Of a stretch of 46,169 nt of DNA, positions 8,338 to 17,156 are shown piece by piece. Position 1 is the first letter of the stretch, and each line of letters begins with the position of its first letter. The notes beneath the pieces were generated by a model, which saw only the letters and a list, made by a program, of their open reading frames with translations, had not been told where the DNA came from and did not search any database. Location of the stretch: contig JAJFGE010000036.1 in NCBI GenBank assembly GCA_021776295.1, positions 1 through 46,169 of the forward strand, written 5' to 3'. The stretch comes from Hyphococcus sp. (GTDB taxonomy: Bacteria; Pseudomonadota; Alphaproteobacteria; Caulobacterales; Parvularculaceae). Position numbers and translations under genes: made by a program.

Positions 8338-9150
8338 ATGGACAATTCCGAACCACAATTAGCGGATCAAGATGCGGCCATCGCGCTGCTGCGCTGGTAT
8401 GCAGATATGGGCGTTGACGAGGCGGTGGCCGCCGCGCCCGCCGACCTTCGCCGTTGGGGCGCCAAGCCCGCACCGCGCCAGCGCGCCGCCGCGCCAGCAA
8501 CATCAACGCCAGTGTTCAAACCCTCTGAGGCGGCGCTTCCGGCTGATGAGGCGGTTGCGGCAGCGCAAAAAATCGCCGCTGGCTGCAATGGTTTTGAAGC
8601 TCTTGAGGCGGCCGTTAAGGCGTTCGAAGGCTGCCCCCTAAAAGCCGGCGCCCACAACACAGTGTTTGCGGATGGAACGCCGGGCGCCGACCTGTTGGTG
8701 ATCGGCGAGGCGCCAGGGCGCGATGAGGACCGTATCGGTAAGCCATTTGTCGGCCGTGCGGGCCAGCTTCTGGACCGCATGCTCGCCGCCATTGATCGTG
8801 ACCGAGCCCAGAACACACTGATTTCCAACGTGATTTATTGGCGCCCGCCCGGCAACCGCACGCCGAGCCAGACCGAGACCGCCATTTGCCGGCCGTTTGT
8901 CGATCGGCTGATCGAGCTGACCGCGCCCAAAGCGGTGTTGCTGGCCGGCGGCGCGCCGATGCAGGCGCTACTGGGCGTTACCGGCATCATGCGCGCCCGC
9001 GGCGTGTGGCGCGAGATTGAAACCGCGAGCGGCGCGCGCTACCCGGCTTTGCCGATTTTTCATCCGGCTTTTCTGTTGCGCCAGCCGGCAAACAAGCGTC
9101 TCGCCTGGGCCGATCTTCTGACGCTGCAAAAACGGTTAATGGAAGATTAA
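8338..9150 (+). CDS. Uracil-DNA glycosylase, family 4-like
   Basis: A DNA-repair glycosylase that removes uracil arising from cytosine deamination. The core has motif 1 as GEAPGRDEDRIGKPFVG and the WRPPGNRTPS segment, and motif 2 as HPAFLLRQP near the C-terminus. Length is 270 aa with a low-complexity, Ala/Pro-rich N-terminal region of about 85 residues. Classical family 4 enzymes hold a [4Fe-4S] cluster on four cysteines. Here only GCPL and ICRPF keep theirs: the first CxxC position is Phe and the third cysteine before RPPGN is Trp, so a normal cluster looks unlikely. From memory, other alphaproteobacterial homologues share this loss. The gene starts 24 bp after the lysoplasmalogenase gene and is probably cotranscribed. 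Confidence 0.88.
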   Translation: MDNSEPQLADQDAAIALLRWYADMGVDEAVAAAPADLRRWGAKPAPRQRAAAPATSTPVFKPSEAALPADEAVAAAQKIAAGCNGFEALEAAVKAFEGCPLKAGAHNTVFADGTPGADLLVIGEAPGRDEDRIGKPFVGRAGQLLDRMLAAIDRDRAQNTLISNVIYWRPPGNRTPSQTETAICRPFVDRLIELTAPKAVLLAGGAPMQALLGVTGIMRARGVWREIETASGARYPALPIFHPAFLLRQPANKRLAWADLLTLQKRLMED

Positions 9151-9290
9151 CCTGAATTAATGCAGCTTTCTTGTTGGGAATTTATAAAAGCGGGGTCTGC
9201 TAAAATAAGCCAGAAATAGTGGTCATATGAATCATGACCAGCCATCGCTTTTGAATTGCGCCCGCATCAGGGCCAGCACCGGGAATATAT

Positions 9291-11051
9291 ATGTTTCGAC
9301 TTTGCGCCATCGCGCTGACGCTTTTGTTTTGCCTGCCGGGTTTGAGTTTTGCTGCAACGCCAATACCCCTCGCCGAACAAACAGCATTACTAGACACCGG
9401 GACGGCGCCTTCTCTGCGTGTTCTGTCTGATAGCGATGCGGCGCTTTACCGCGAAATTTTCGCCCTGCAAGAACGCGGTCGCTGGACGGCGGCGGACAAA
9501 AAAATTGCCGCGCTCGATGACAAAATCCTGCTCGGCTATGTGCAGTTTCAACGCTATATGCACCCGACCGCTTACCGCTCGAAATATCGCGAGCTTAAGC
9601 GCTGGATGGCGTATTATGCGGATCACCCGGAAGCCAATAAAATTTATCGCCTTGCCCGCAAGCGCCGGCCGAAAGGCGCATCCTCGCCGGCGCGCCCAAT
9701 TCCGCGCAAATGGCGCGAGAACGAAGCCCCGGTGATCGACCCCGCGCTAGAGGCCGATTACGCAAAAAAAAGCCGCCCGCGCCTGCGCCGTATTGAGGGC
9801 CGGGTGCGTTACCTGTCCAACCGCAACCGCGCCCTGCAAGCCTTAAAAGAAATCGACAAGCATCTTTCCCGACGCGTCATCACCGAGCGCCAATATGACC
9901 GCATGCGCTCATGGGTTGCCGCCAGCCTTTATTATCAAGGCTATGTTGGCCGCGCCCGCGACATTGCCGGACAATCTGCACGGCGCAATGGCGACAGCGC
10001 GGTTCTGTCTTACTGGATTGCCGGGCTGATCGCATTCCGCGACGGCGAGCTTGAAACCGCACAAGAATTTTTCTCGGCGATGGCAGCTGTTCCGTATCAG
10101 GATGATAACCTTCGCGCCGCAGCCGGCTTTTGGGCGGCGCGCACGTCTCTGGCGACCGGCGCGCTTGCCGATGTGGCGCCAAACCTGACGATTGCAGCCG
10201 CCTATCCGTTCACATTTTATGGCCAGCTCGCTCAAGCTCAGCTTGGGCTCAATTATCACTATGAGTGGGATGCGCCGGTTGTGACCGAAGATGGCCTGGC
10301 GAAGCTTCTGGAGGCGGCGCCGCGCGTCAAACGCGCCATCGCATTGAAGCAAGCCGGTCGCGACATTGACGCCAATACGGAATTGCGCTGGGCCAATGGC
10401 GTCATCCCGCCGGAGCTTGATTATGACCTCCTCGCCGTCGCCACAGCGCTGGAGCTTGCCGCCGCACAAATCGATATTGCATTGACGGGCGAGGGAAAAT
10501 ATCTCGAAGCTGGGCTGTATCCGATACCCGACTATGCGCCGCAAAGCGGATTTAAAATCGACCGCGCATTGCTTTATGCGCTGATGCGGCAGGAATCCAA
10601 ATTCAAGGTTGAAGCGACCAGCCGGGTCGGCGCGCGCGGGTTGATGCAATTGATGCCGCGCACGGCAAGTTACGTCGCCAAGGATCGCTCCTTGCGCTAC
10701 CGCAAGGGCCGCAAGCGACTTTACGACCCCGCCTATAATCTCGAGCTAGGCCAAAGCTATGTCGGCTATCTCATCGACGGCGCCGCTGACGGCGACCTCT
10801 TCCATCTCGCCGCCGCCTATAATGGCGGGCCGGGGAATTTGCGCCGCTGGAAACGCAAGATGAAAATCGAAGACCCGCTGCTCTTTATCGAGAGCATACC
10901 CAATCGCGAGAGCCGCGACTTCGTCGAAAAAGTGCTCACCAATGTATGGATCTATCGCGCCAGGCTGGGCCAGCCTGCACCGTCGCGCGATAAAGTCGCT
11001 GCCGGCAAGTTGCCGCTCTATGAGGCGCTTGACCAAATCGCTGGCGAGTAG
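9291..11051 (+). CDS. Soluble lytic murein transglycosylase
   Basis: A periplasmic enzyme that cleaves the MurNAc-GlcNAc bond of peptidoglycan and forms 1,6-anhydroMurNAc. A Sec signal peptide ends at about LSFA before residue 22. A long alpha-helical superhelical (doughnut) domain covers about residues 40-410. The SLT catalytic domain follows: YALMRQESKF with catalytic Glu435, then GARGLMQLMP, and AAYNGGPGNLRRW. At 586 aa it is close to Slt70. It stands alone, convergent with the Tad operon, and may serve general wall turnover or make room for envelope machines. Confidence 0.92.
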   Translation: MFRLCAIALTLLFCLPGLSFAATPIPLAEQTALLDTGTAPSLRVLSDSDAALYREIFALQERGRWTAADKKIAALDDKILLGYVQFQRYMHPTAYRSKYRELKRWMAYYADHPEANKIYRLARKRRPKGASSPARPIPRKWRENEAPVIDPALEADYAKKSRPRLRRIEGRVRYLSNRNRALQALKEIDKHLSRRVITERQYDRMRSWVAASLYYQGYVGRARDIAGQSARRNGDSAVLSYWIAGLIAFRDGELETAQEFFSAMAAVPYQDDNLRAAAGFWAARTSLATGALADVAPNLTIAAAYPFTFYGQLAQAQLGLNYHYEWDAPVVTEDGLAKLLEAAPRVKRAIALKQAGRDIDANTELRWANGVIPPELDYDLLAVATALELAAAQIDIALTGEGKYLEAGLYPIPDYAPQSGFKIDRALLYALMRQESKFKVEATSRVGARGLMQLMPRTASYVAKDRSLRYRKGRKRLYDPAYNLELGQSYVGYLIDGAADGDLFHLAAAYNGGPGNLRRWKRKMKIEDPLLFIESIPNRESRDFVEKVLTNVWIYRARLGQPAPSRDKVAAGKLPLYEALDQIAGE

Positions 11052-11161
11052 ACGGCTGGCGCTTATCGTCTATTGAGATTTCCTACCTTGCGTTGACGCC
11101 GCCAGGCCCGGCATTTGTAGTCAGAAAAAACGCCTGGCCCTGCATGATAGCGCATTGCGCG

Positions 11162-12136
11162 CTAAGTCATGCTCATAACCTGCATGATCGCTGGGCCGAG
11201 GATAACTGCAAACAACACCGGCAGGAAAAAGCCGATCATCGGCACCGTGAGTTTTGGCGGCAGCGCGGCGGCCTTTTTCTCAGCCTCCTGCATGCGCAAC
11301 TCGCGGCTTTCCACCGCCATAACGCGCAAGGCCTGGCCCAGCGGCGTTCCGTATTTCTCCGACTGAATGAGCGCGGTCACTACGCCCTTCACAGAGTCGA
11401 GGCCGGTGCGTTCAACAAGGTTTACATAAGCTTGCTTGCGTTCTTGCAGATAGGAGAGCTCCGCCGTCGTCAGGCCAAGCTCTTCGGACAGCTCCGAACA
11501 GCTGGCGCCGACTTCTTCGCCGACTTTTTGAAATGCCGCCTCGACCGACATCCCCGCCTCCACACAGATCAGCAACAGATCAAGCGCATCAGGCCAGTGA
11601 AGCTGGATGGTCTGTTGGCGTTTTTTGACCGCATTCGAAATATATATGCTTGGCAGATAAAAACCCATGCCGAACCCACCCACCGTCGTCAACAGACGCC
11701 CGAAGCTCCCTAACTCAAACCCGTCGAGGACATAAACATAAATGCCAACGACTAGAGCCATGACAAACGGCAAACTCAGCCGCGCGGCCATAAAGGTGAA
11801 CACCGGGCCCTGGCCGCGAAAACCCGCCATCATCAATTTTTTACGGGCGGCGTTCTCGTCAAAAACCTCAAGCAATTTGAGACTTTCAACAACTTCCTTG
11901 ACCATGCCTTGCGGTGATGCGTTGCGAAGTCGCGGGTTATTCTTCTTGGCCAGAGATTCACGTTGGCGCTCGCGCAACATGTCACGATGTACGCCAACCG
12001 ATTTCATCCGCTCGCGTAGTTTATCTTTATAAAGCAGCGGCTCTAAAATGGTGAAAATCGTCCCAATCGCCGCCAACGACACCAGGAGGGCGATTTGAAA
12101 ATTACGATCAGTTACAGCTTCAACAATAGCGTCCAT
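11162..12136 (-). CDS. tadC: Tad pilus inner-membrane platform protein TadC
   Basis: A type II secretion F-domain (GspF-like) inner-membrane protein that, with TadB, forms the platform on which the CpaF ATPase assembles Flp pili. It has an N-terminal helix (about residues 15-35), paired helices in the middle (about 115-155) and a C-terminal helix pair. The cytoplasmic F domain contains LHWPDALDLLLICVEAGMSV, typical of this family, and 324 aa is standard. It is the last gene of the locus, 10 bp after tadB. No tadD or minor-pilin genes follow; the next gene is the convergent transglycosylase. Confidence 0.93.
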   Translation of the reverse strand: MDAIVEAVTDRNFQIALLVSLAAIGTIFTILEPLLYKDKLRERMKSVGVHRDMLRERQRESLAKKNNPRLRNASPQGMVKEVVESLKLLEVFDENAARKKLMMAGFRGQGPVFTFMAARLSLPFVMALVVGIYVYVLDGFELGSFGRLLTTVGGFGMGFYLPSIYISNAVKKRQQTIQLHWPDALDLLLICVEAGMSVEAAFQKVGEEVGASCSELSEELGLTTAELSYLQERKQAYVNLVERTGLDSVKGVVTALIQSEKYGTPLGQALRVMAVESRELRMQEAEKKAAALPPKLTVPMIGFFLPVLFAVILGPAIMQVMSMT

Positions 12137-12146
12137 CGGGCTCTTT

Positions 12147-13139
12147 CTAGACCTTAATAGAAATCATTTTTTTCATCACCATGATACCCGTCAACATCCA
12201 CATGCCGGCGCCGATCAAAATGAAATTACCCATGCGGGTTGTGAATAGCGGATCGAGATAGTCGGGCGAGGCGACCTTAACCGCGCCCATAACCAGAAAC
12301 GGCAACGAGCCGATAATGTAGGCCGATGCCTTTGCCTCAGAGGACAGCGCTTTAATCTTGCCTTCCATCAATTTGCGCGAGCGCAAGACGTTGGAAAGAT
12401 TGCCCAACGCTTCAGCCAGGTTACCGCCGGTTGTTTGCTGGATCAAAAGAACGATGCCGAAGAAATTGACTTCTTGGACGGGCATGCGTTCATGCATGCG
12501 CCCCAGCGCCTGCTCCAGCGTCATGCCAATCCGCAGCGCCTCGGTGAGCATGTGAAATTCGTCATTGACCGGACGCGGCGCTTCACGGGCAATGATCTTC
12601 AAGCATTCATTGACGGGCAAGCCGGACTTCACGCCGCGGACGATAACATCAATGGCGCCAGAGAACTCTTTGATAAATTTCTTCTGCCGCCGGGTGCGCA
12701 AGAAATTCAGCGTCCAGCGAGGAAATCCAAGCCCGCCAATAACAAACAAAAGCCCAGTAATCCAAAGTTGCTGACCGGAGACAAGGCCAACAAATACAAA
12801 TGCCAGCGCACAGATGGCCGATATCATATAAAAATTCTTCGGCGTCATATCGAGCCCGGCCTGCTCAAGCATCTGGCTTAGTGTTGCGCGTTGTTTCTTT
12901 TTCAGGTTTTTAGTTTTGTCGTCGAGCGCCGCCAGCGACTCGGTGAGTTTTTTACGCCGCTCTTTATTCTGGGCTTCTGAATTGCCTTGCGTTCCAGCGC
13001 GCAGACTGCCTCTACCGGTATTCAGCGCAGCGACGCGCTTATTGGATTTATCTTTTTGCGTCGGCGCCAAAAGCACAAAAGCAAGTGCTGTAAAGCAAAC
13101 GACGCCGAGCCCGATGACTATAAGAACCTGCTGATCCAT
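12147..13139 (-). CDS. tadB: Tad pilus inner-membrane platform protein TadB
   Basis: The second GspF-type platform protein of the Tad pilus machine, interacting with TadC and the CpaF motor. An N-terminal helix near residues 5-25 is followed by a basic linker rich in Lys/Arg, a helix pair near 105-145, the F domain with FSGAIDVIVRGVKSGLPV, and two C-terminal helices. At 330 aa it is typical. It starts 5 bp after the cpaF stop, so the two are tightly coupled. Confidence 0.93.
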   Translation of the reverse strand: MDQQVLIVIGLGVVCFTALAFVLLAPTQKDKSNKRVAALNTGRGSLRAGTQGNSEAQNKERRKKLTESLAALDDKTKNLKKKQRATLSQMLEQAGLDMTPKNFYMISAICALAFVFVGLVSGQQLWITGLLFVIGGLGFPRWTLNFLRTRRQKKFIKEFSGAIDVIVRGVKSGLPVNECLKIIAREAPRPVNDEFHMLTEALRIGMTLEQALGRMHERMPVQEVNFFGIVLLIQQTTGGNLAEALGNLSNVLRSRKLMEGKIKALSSEAKASAYIIGSLPFLVMGAVKVASPDYLDPLFTTRMGNFILIGAGMWMLTGIMVMKKMISIKV

Positions 13140-13144
13140 CAGCG

Positions 13145-14629
13145 TTACTCCGCCGCCGCATCAAGAGCCGCGGCCAACTCTGCTTCTCTGCCATAGTAGC
13201 GCGCGCGATCCCAGAATGCCGGGCGCGCAATACCAGTTGACCGATGACAGCCGAGAATGGCGCCGTTTTCATCTTCGCCAGCATCCATATCATAGACAAA
13301 CAGATCCTGCGTAATGATCGTATCGCCCTCAGTCCCCAGAACTTCTGTAATATGCGTGATGCGACGCGAACCATCACGCAAGCGCGCCGCCTGGATGACG
13401 ATGTCGATGGAGCCGACAATCATTTCACGAATAGTTTTTGACGGCAGGTTGTAGCCGCCCATGGTGATCATCGATTCAATACGCTGCAACCCCTCGCGCG
13501 GAGAGTTGGCGTGAAGCGTTCCCATCGAGCCGTCATGGCCGGTGTTCATCGCCTGCAACAAGTCAAAGGCTTCCGGTCCGCGAACCTCGCCGACGATGAT
13601 CCGCTCAGGACGCATCCGCAGACAGTTCTTGACCAAATCGCGCATGGTCACCTCGCCCTGGCCCTCAAGGTTGGGCGGGCGCGTTTCAAGGCGCACGACA
13701 TGCGGTTGCTGCAATTGCAGCTCCGCAGCGTCTTCCGCGGTAATGATACGCTCATCATTCTCGATAAAGCCGGTCATGCAGTTCAACAGCGTAGTTTTGC
13801 CAGAGCCCGTACCTCCTGAAATCAGCGTATTGATCCGGCAGGCGCCGATTATTTCGAGCACTTTTGCGCCTTCTGGCGTAATGGATCCAAAATTTATTAG
13901 ATCGGCCATCCGCAGCTTGTCTTTTTTAAACTTACGAATGGTCAGCGCAGCGCCGTCAATCGCCAATGGCGGCGCGATAACATTAACCCGCGATCCATCA
14001 GGCAACCGCGCATCGCATATCGGGCTGGCTTCATCGACGCGGCGGCCAACTTGGCTAACGATCCGCTGACAGATGTTCATCAGCTGTGCATTGTCGCGGA
14101 AGCGCACATTGGTCAGCTGAATTTTGCCGCCGACCTCGATAAAGACGCGATTGGCGCCATTGACCATGATGTCGGCGATATCATCGCGCGCCAATAGCGG
14201 TTCGAGCGGCCCATATCCGAGAACATCATTGCAAATATCTTGCAATAGCGATTCTTGCTCGGCAATCGACATCTGGACATTTTTGATCGAGATGATCTCG
14301 TTGACGATGTCGCGGATCTCTTCTCCCGCCGTTTCGGTATCGAGCTGTGAAAGTTGTGACAGGTCAATCGTATCGATCAGCGCGTTGAAGATCGTGGTTT
14401 TTGTCTGAAAATACTCGTCTGAGCGACCGCCAATTTCCACCGGCTGCGCTTCTGCGGCGCTGTCATTGGACGGTTTGATTACACGCGGCGGCGCTGGCGG
14501 CGGCGCATCTTTATTCGCCGATGCAGCAGAAGCTGGCGCCGGTTTTTGCGCTGCGACGGGCTTGCGTTTCGCGGCAGGCTTTGCCGGCGCTGCTGGCGCG
14601 TTAACAGGAGCGTTTCTACGTCCGAACAT
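13145..14629 (-). CDS. cpaF: Tad pilus assembly ATPase CpaF (TadA)
   Basis: A hexameric secretion ATPase (VirB11/GspE superfamily) that powers Flp pilus extension. The first 70 residues are Ala/Pro/Lys-rich and disordered. The catalytic domain has the Walker A SGGTGSGKTTLL near residues 266-277, the Asp box, and IIVGEVRGPEAFDLLQAM (Walker B) followed by NTGHDGSMGTLHANSP (His box). Length 494 aa. It lies 8 bp after cpaE and 5 bp before tadB, inside the pilus operon. Confidence 0.95.
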   Translation of the reverse strand: MFGRRNAPVNAPAAPAKPAAKRKPVAAQKPAPASAASANKDAPPPAPPRVIKPSNDSAAEAQPVEIGGRSDEYFQTKTTIFNALIDTIDLSQLSQLDTETAGEEIRDIVNEIISIKNVQMSIAEQESLLQDICNDVLGYGPLEPLLARDDIADIMVNGANRVFIEVGGKIQLTNVRFRDNAQLMNICQRIVSQVGRRVDEASPICDARLPDGSRVNVIAPPLAIDGAALTIRKFKKDKLRMADLINFGSITPEGAKVLEIIGACRINTLISGGTGSGKTTLLNCMTGFIENDERIITAEDAAELQLQQPHVVRLETRPPNLEGQGEVTMRDLVKNCLRMRPERIIVGEVRGPEAFDLLQAMNTGHDGSMGTLHANSPREGLQRIESMITMGGYNLPSKTIREMIVGSIDIVIQAARLRDGSRRITHITEVLGTEGDTIITQDLFVYDMDAGEDENGAILGCHRSTGIARPAFWDRARYYGREAELAAALDAAAE

Positions 14630-14637
14630 ACCCTAGA

Positions 14638-16425
14638 TTACCGTTTCTTTTGAAAGAGACCCGACAGGCTGAATTTTGGCTTCGCAATGTTGGCGTCGCT
14701 GCGGCCGATCAAATGCGCAGACAATTCACGAATAGCGCCGGCCGCTTTCGATTTTGGACTAACATCTATGATCGGCGCTGCATTGGTGGTCGCGGCGCCA
14801 AAAATCTGCGGCTCCCAGCTAAACACAGCGGCCGGTTTCAGACCGACATGCTCGACAAACTGATCAGGCTGAACTGCAGACATTTTCGGATCGAACTGAT
14901 TAATCACCAAAGTTGGCGGCGCATCATTGGGACGCGCGGCGCTCAAAATATCAACCAGTTGTTTGGTGTTGCGGAAGGAGGCGAGATCCGGCGTCGCGGT
15001 GATGACGATCTCATCGGCGGTCGTCAAAATCCGCTTCGACCAGCTGCACCAGACATGCGGAACATCAACCACCACCGTCGGAGCAGAGCCGCGCACCACA
15101 TCAAGCACAGTTTCATAGGCCTGATCGTCAACATCATAATCTCTGTCAAGCGCACTTGGCGCCGTAAACAGGCTCAAATGATCGGTATGCTTTTGCAGCA
15201 GACGGTCCAGCAAGACATCGTCGAGCCGCTCCGGCGAGCTTAGCGCCTCGAACAGACCGGCAGACGCCTCCTGGTCAAAGTCGAGGCTCGCCGTTCCGAA
15301 CGCCAGGTCAAGGTCGAGGATGATGGTATCGCTTTGATACTCCTCTGCTGAGCACCAGCCGACATTATGAGCGATGGTCGATGAACCCACTCCGCCGCGT
15401 GCGCCGACAAATGCCAGCGTGCGTCCGATCGGCGGCGCAGACGGATCGACATATAGATCGGCAATCGCCTTGATGATTTGAAGCGGCGAATGCGGCCGGA
15501 CAATATATTCGCTGATGCCTTGCGCAATAAGCTCACGATAAAGAATAATATCATTGACCTGGCCGATAATGACGACTTTGGTCGATGGATCGCATACTTC
15601 GGCAAGCTCGCCAAGCTGGGCGAAAATTTCAGCACCGGACGCCAGCGTTTCCAAAATAACCAGATTGGGAGTTGCCGCTGTTTGGAACTGGTCAACCGCT
15701 TTGGCCAGCCCGCCCATATGAATGGTGAGGTGCGCTTTAGAAAGACGGCGGTCAATTGCGGCCTGTTCGAGTAACGTCGTCATCGCCGGGGTTTCACAAA
15801 ATGCATGAATTGAAATGCGCGGCACCGGCCGGTGATCGACCTCAGGCTCCTCAAGCTCGGTAACGGCGGCGCCATACGCGCCGGCGTCCATCATCGCACC
15901 CTCTGCAGTAACAAGCGCGCCTGATGTATCAGCGCCGACAGTGTCGGCATCTGCCTCAGCCGGAGCGGGCGCTTCTGCAACCGCCGGTTCTTCGGCTATG
16001 TCGGCAGGTTCGGCGCCTGCATCAGCTGTCTCCGCATGCTGCGGCGCGCTATCGCCTACATTGCCTTCATATTCCTCGCTGACATCAAACGATGCATTGA
16101 TGTCCTCGTCCAGCATATCTTCATCGCCAAAATCTTCGTCAGACAGATCAAGATCGGCAAGATCGGCGTCATCAAAATCCGCTTCATCGAAGTCTTCTTC
16201 TCCAAGCGCTGCAAGTTCTTCGTCGGACAGATCTTCGTCAAGCCAACTTTCGTCGGACACCCCTTCCAGCCCATCATCATAGGGTGCAACGCCCGTTGCC
16301 GGCGCATCCTTATCGCCGCCAGCGCTCGGGCCGCCGTCAGCACCAAGAGAGGCGGCGCTATCGGCAACGCCCTGCTCCTCATCCTCGTGCTGATAGGCTG
16401 TTTCAGCTGCGTTTTTCATCGTCAT
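14638..16425 (-). CDS. cpaE: Tad pilus localisation ATPase CpaE (TadZ) with acidic N-terminal region
   Basis: A ParA/MinD-like ATPase that places the Tad pilus machine, at a cell pole in Caulobacter. The C-terminal half has a receiver-like region (about residues 205-325) and the ATPase domain beginning FVGARGGVGSSTIAHNVG near residue 338. As in other CpaE proteins the Walker A is atypical, with SS where MinD has KT. The N-terminal 200 residues are unusual: about residues 50-125 form a strongly acidic, repetitive tract of Asp/Glu/Leu units such as LSDEELAALGEEDFDEADF. This makes it 595 aa, longer than the roughly 520 aa of Caulobacter CpaE as remembered. The gene lies between cpaD and cpaF. 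Confidence 0.9.
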   Translation of the reverse strand: MTMKNAAETAYQHEDEEQGVADSAASLGADGGPSAGGDKDAPATGVAPYDDGLEGVSDESWLDEDLSDEELAALGEEDFDEADFDDADLADLDLSDEDFGDEDMLDEDINASFDVSEEYEGNVGDSAPQHAETADAGAEPADIAEEPAVAEAPAPAEADADTVGADTSGALVTAEGAMMDAGAYGAAVTELEEPEVDHRPVPRISIHAFCETPAMTTLLEQAAIDRRLSKAHLTIHMGGLAKAVDQFQTAATPNLVILETLASGAEIFAQLGELAEVCDPSTKVVIIGQVNDIILYRELIAQGISEYIVRPHSPLQIIKAIADLYVDPSAPPIGRTLAFVGARGGVGSSTIAHNVGWCSAEEYQSDTIILDLDLAFGTASLDFDQEASAGLFEALSSPERLDDVLLDRLLQKHTDHLSLFTAPSALDRDYDVDDQAYETVLDVVRGSAPTVVVDVPHVWCSWSKRILTTADEIVITATPDLASFRNTKQLVDILSAARPNDAPPTLVINQFDPKMSAVQPDQFVEHVGLKPAAVFSWEPQIFGAATTNAAPIIDVSPKSKAAGAIRELSAHLIGRSDANIAKPKFSLSGLFQKKR

Positions 16426-16461
16426 CTCCCTGCATATCCCCTTGGCGCCGTCATTCAGCTA

Positions 16462-17142
16462 CTATTCGGAGACTTCAGTGCTAATTTCTGAGTCGATATC
16501 GGAAACCTTAACCTCGCCTTCACGGTAAGCCTGAAAACCTCGCACTGCGACCGCAGCATCGCGCGGCGTGACGCCTGTCGGCGCAACAAGATCATGTGGA
16601 TCAGCAAGCAAAACCGCCAGATTATTCATTGATGAGCAGCCAAAGTTTTGCGACCGTAAATTCCTGTATTTCCGATTCATTTCGCCAGTCCAATCGCCGC
16701 ATACGCTAGGCGTTGCAACATAATGCGTATAGGAAGCAATTATTTGATTGCCATTCGCGTCGCCGCCCGATCGATAGGTCGCACCACTAAGCGCAGACCA
16801 CGGCACGCCAGCCTCGTTCAGCGCTTTGCGAATATCGGAAGCCATTTCTTGACCGTCAAAGTCCTGTCCCGTGCCCGACGGCGCCGTGATCGTCAGCGTC
16901 CCATGTCCATTACGCATATACGCATCAGCGAACGCCTGAAGCCGAGCCTTATCAACACTCGACAGGTCTGTTGTCGTCTCATCAGCGTCAATCGTCAGCG
17001 TCACAGTCTGGCTATCCACCGAGATTGGATGCTCCTCAGCAACCGTCATCGCATGCTGCTGTCCGTTAAAGGCGCTTGCACATGCACTCGCCGACAGCAC
17101 AATCATCGAGAGGAGCGTGTATTTACTTACTGAATTCAACAT
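16462..17142 (-). CDS. cpaD: CpaD-family Tad pilus assembly lipoprotein
   Basis: An outer-membrane lipoprotein needed for CpaC secretin assembly or stability in Tad systems. A signal peptide ends in the lipobox LSASAC, giving lipidation at about Cys21. The CpaD domain follows, with a conserved Cys pair (PSVCGDWTGEM and QNFGCSSMNNLAVLLADP) and a C-terminal DLVAPTGVTPRDAAVAV segment typical of the family. Length 226 aa. It begins 14 bp after cpaC. Confidence 0.9.
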   Translation of the reverse strand: MLNSVSKYTLLSMIVLSASACASAFNGQQHAMTVAEEHPISVDSQTVTLTIDADETTTDLSSVDKARLQAFADAYMRNGHGTLTITAPSGTGQDFDGQEMASDIRKALNEAGVPWSALSGATYRSGGDANGNQIIASYTHYVATPSVCGDWTGEMNRKYRNLRSQNFGCSSMNNLAVLLADPHDLVAPTGVTPRDAAVAVRGFQAYREGEVKVSDIDSEISTEVSE

Positions 17143-17156
17143 CGTCCGTAATCCTC

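Noticed and set aside
9909-10649. A 246-codon minus-strand frame over the transglycosylase gene
   Set aside because: Antisense to a gene with an intact catalytic domain; no family signature.
11047-11074. Possible terminator of the transglycosylase gene
   Set aside because: An 8-bp stem with a 12-nt loop and no T-run; too weak to list as a feature.
11093-11713. A 206-codon plus-strand frame over tadC
   Set aside because: Antisense to tadC; His/Arg/Leu-rich shadow with no SD.
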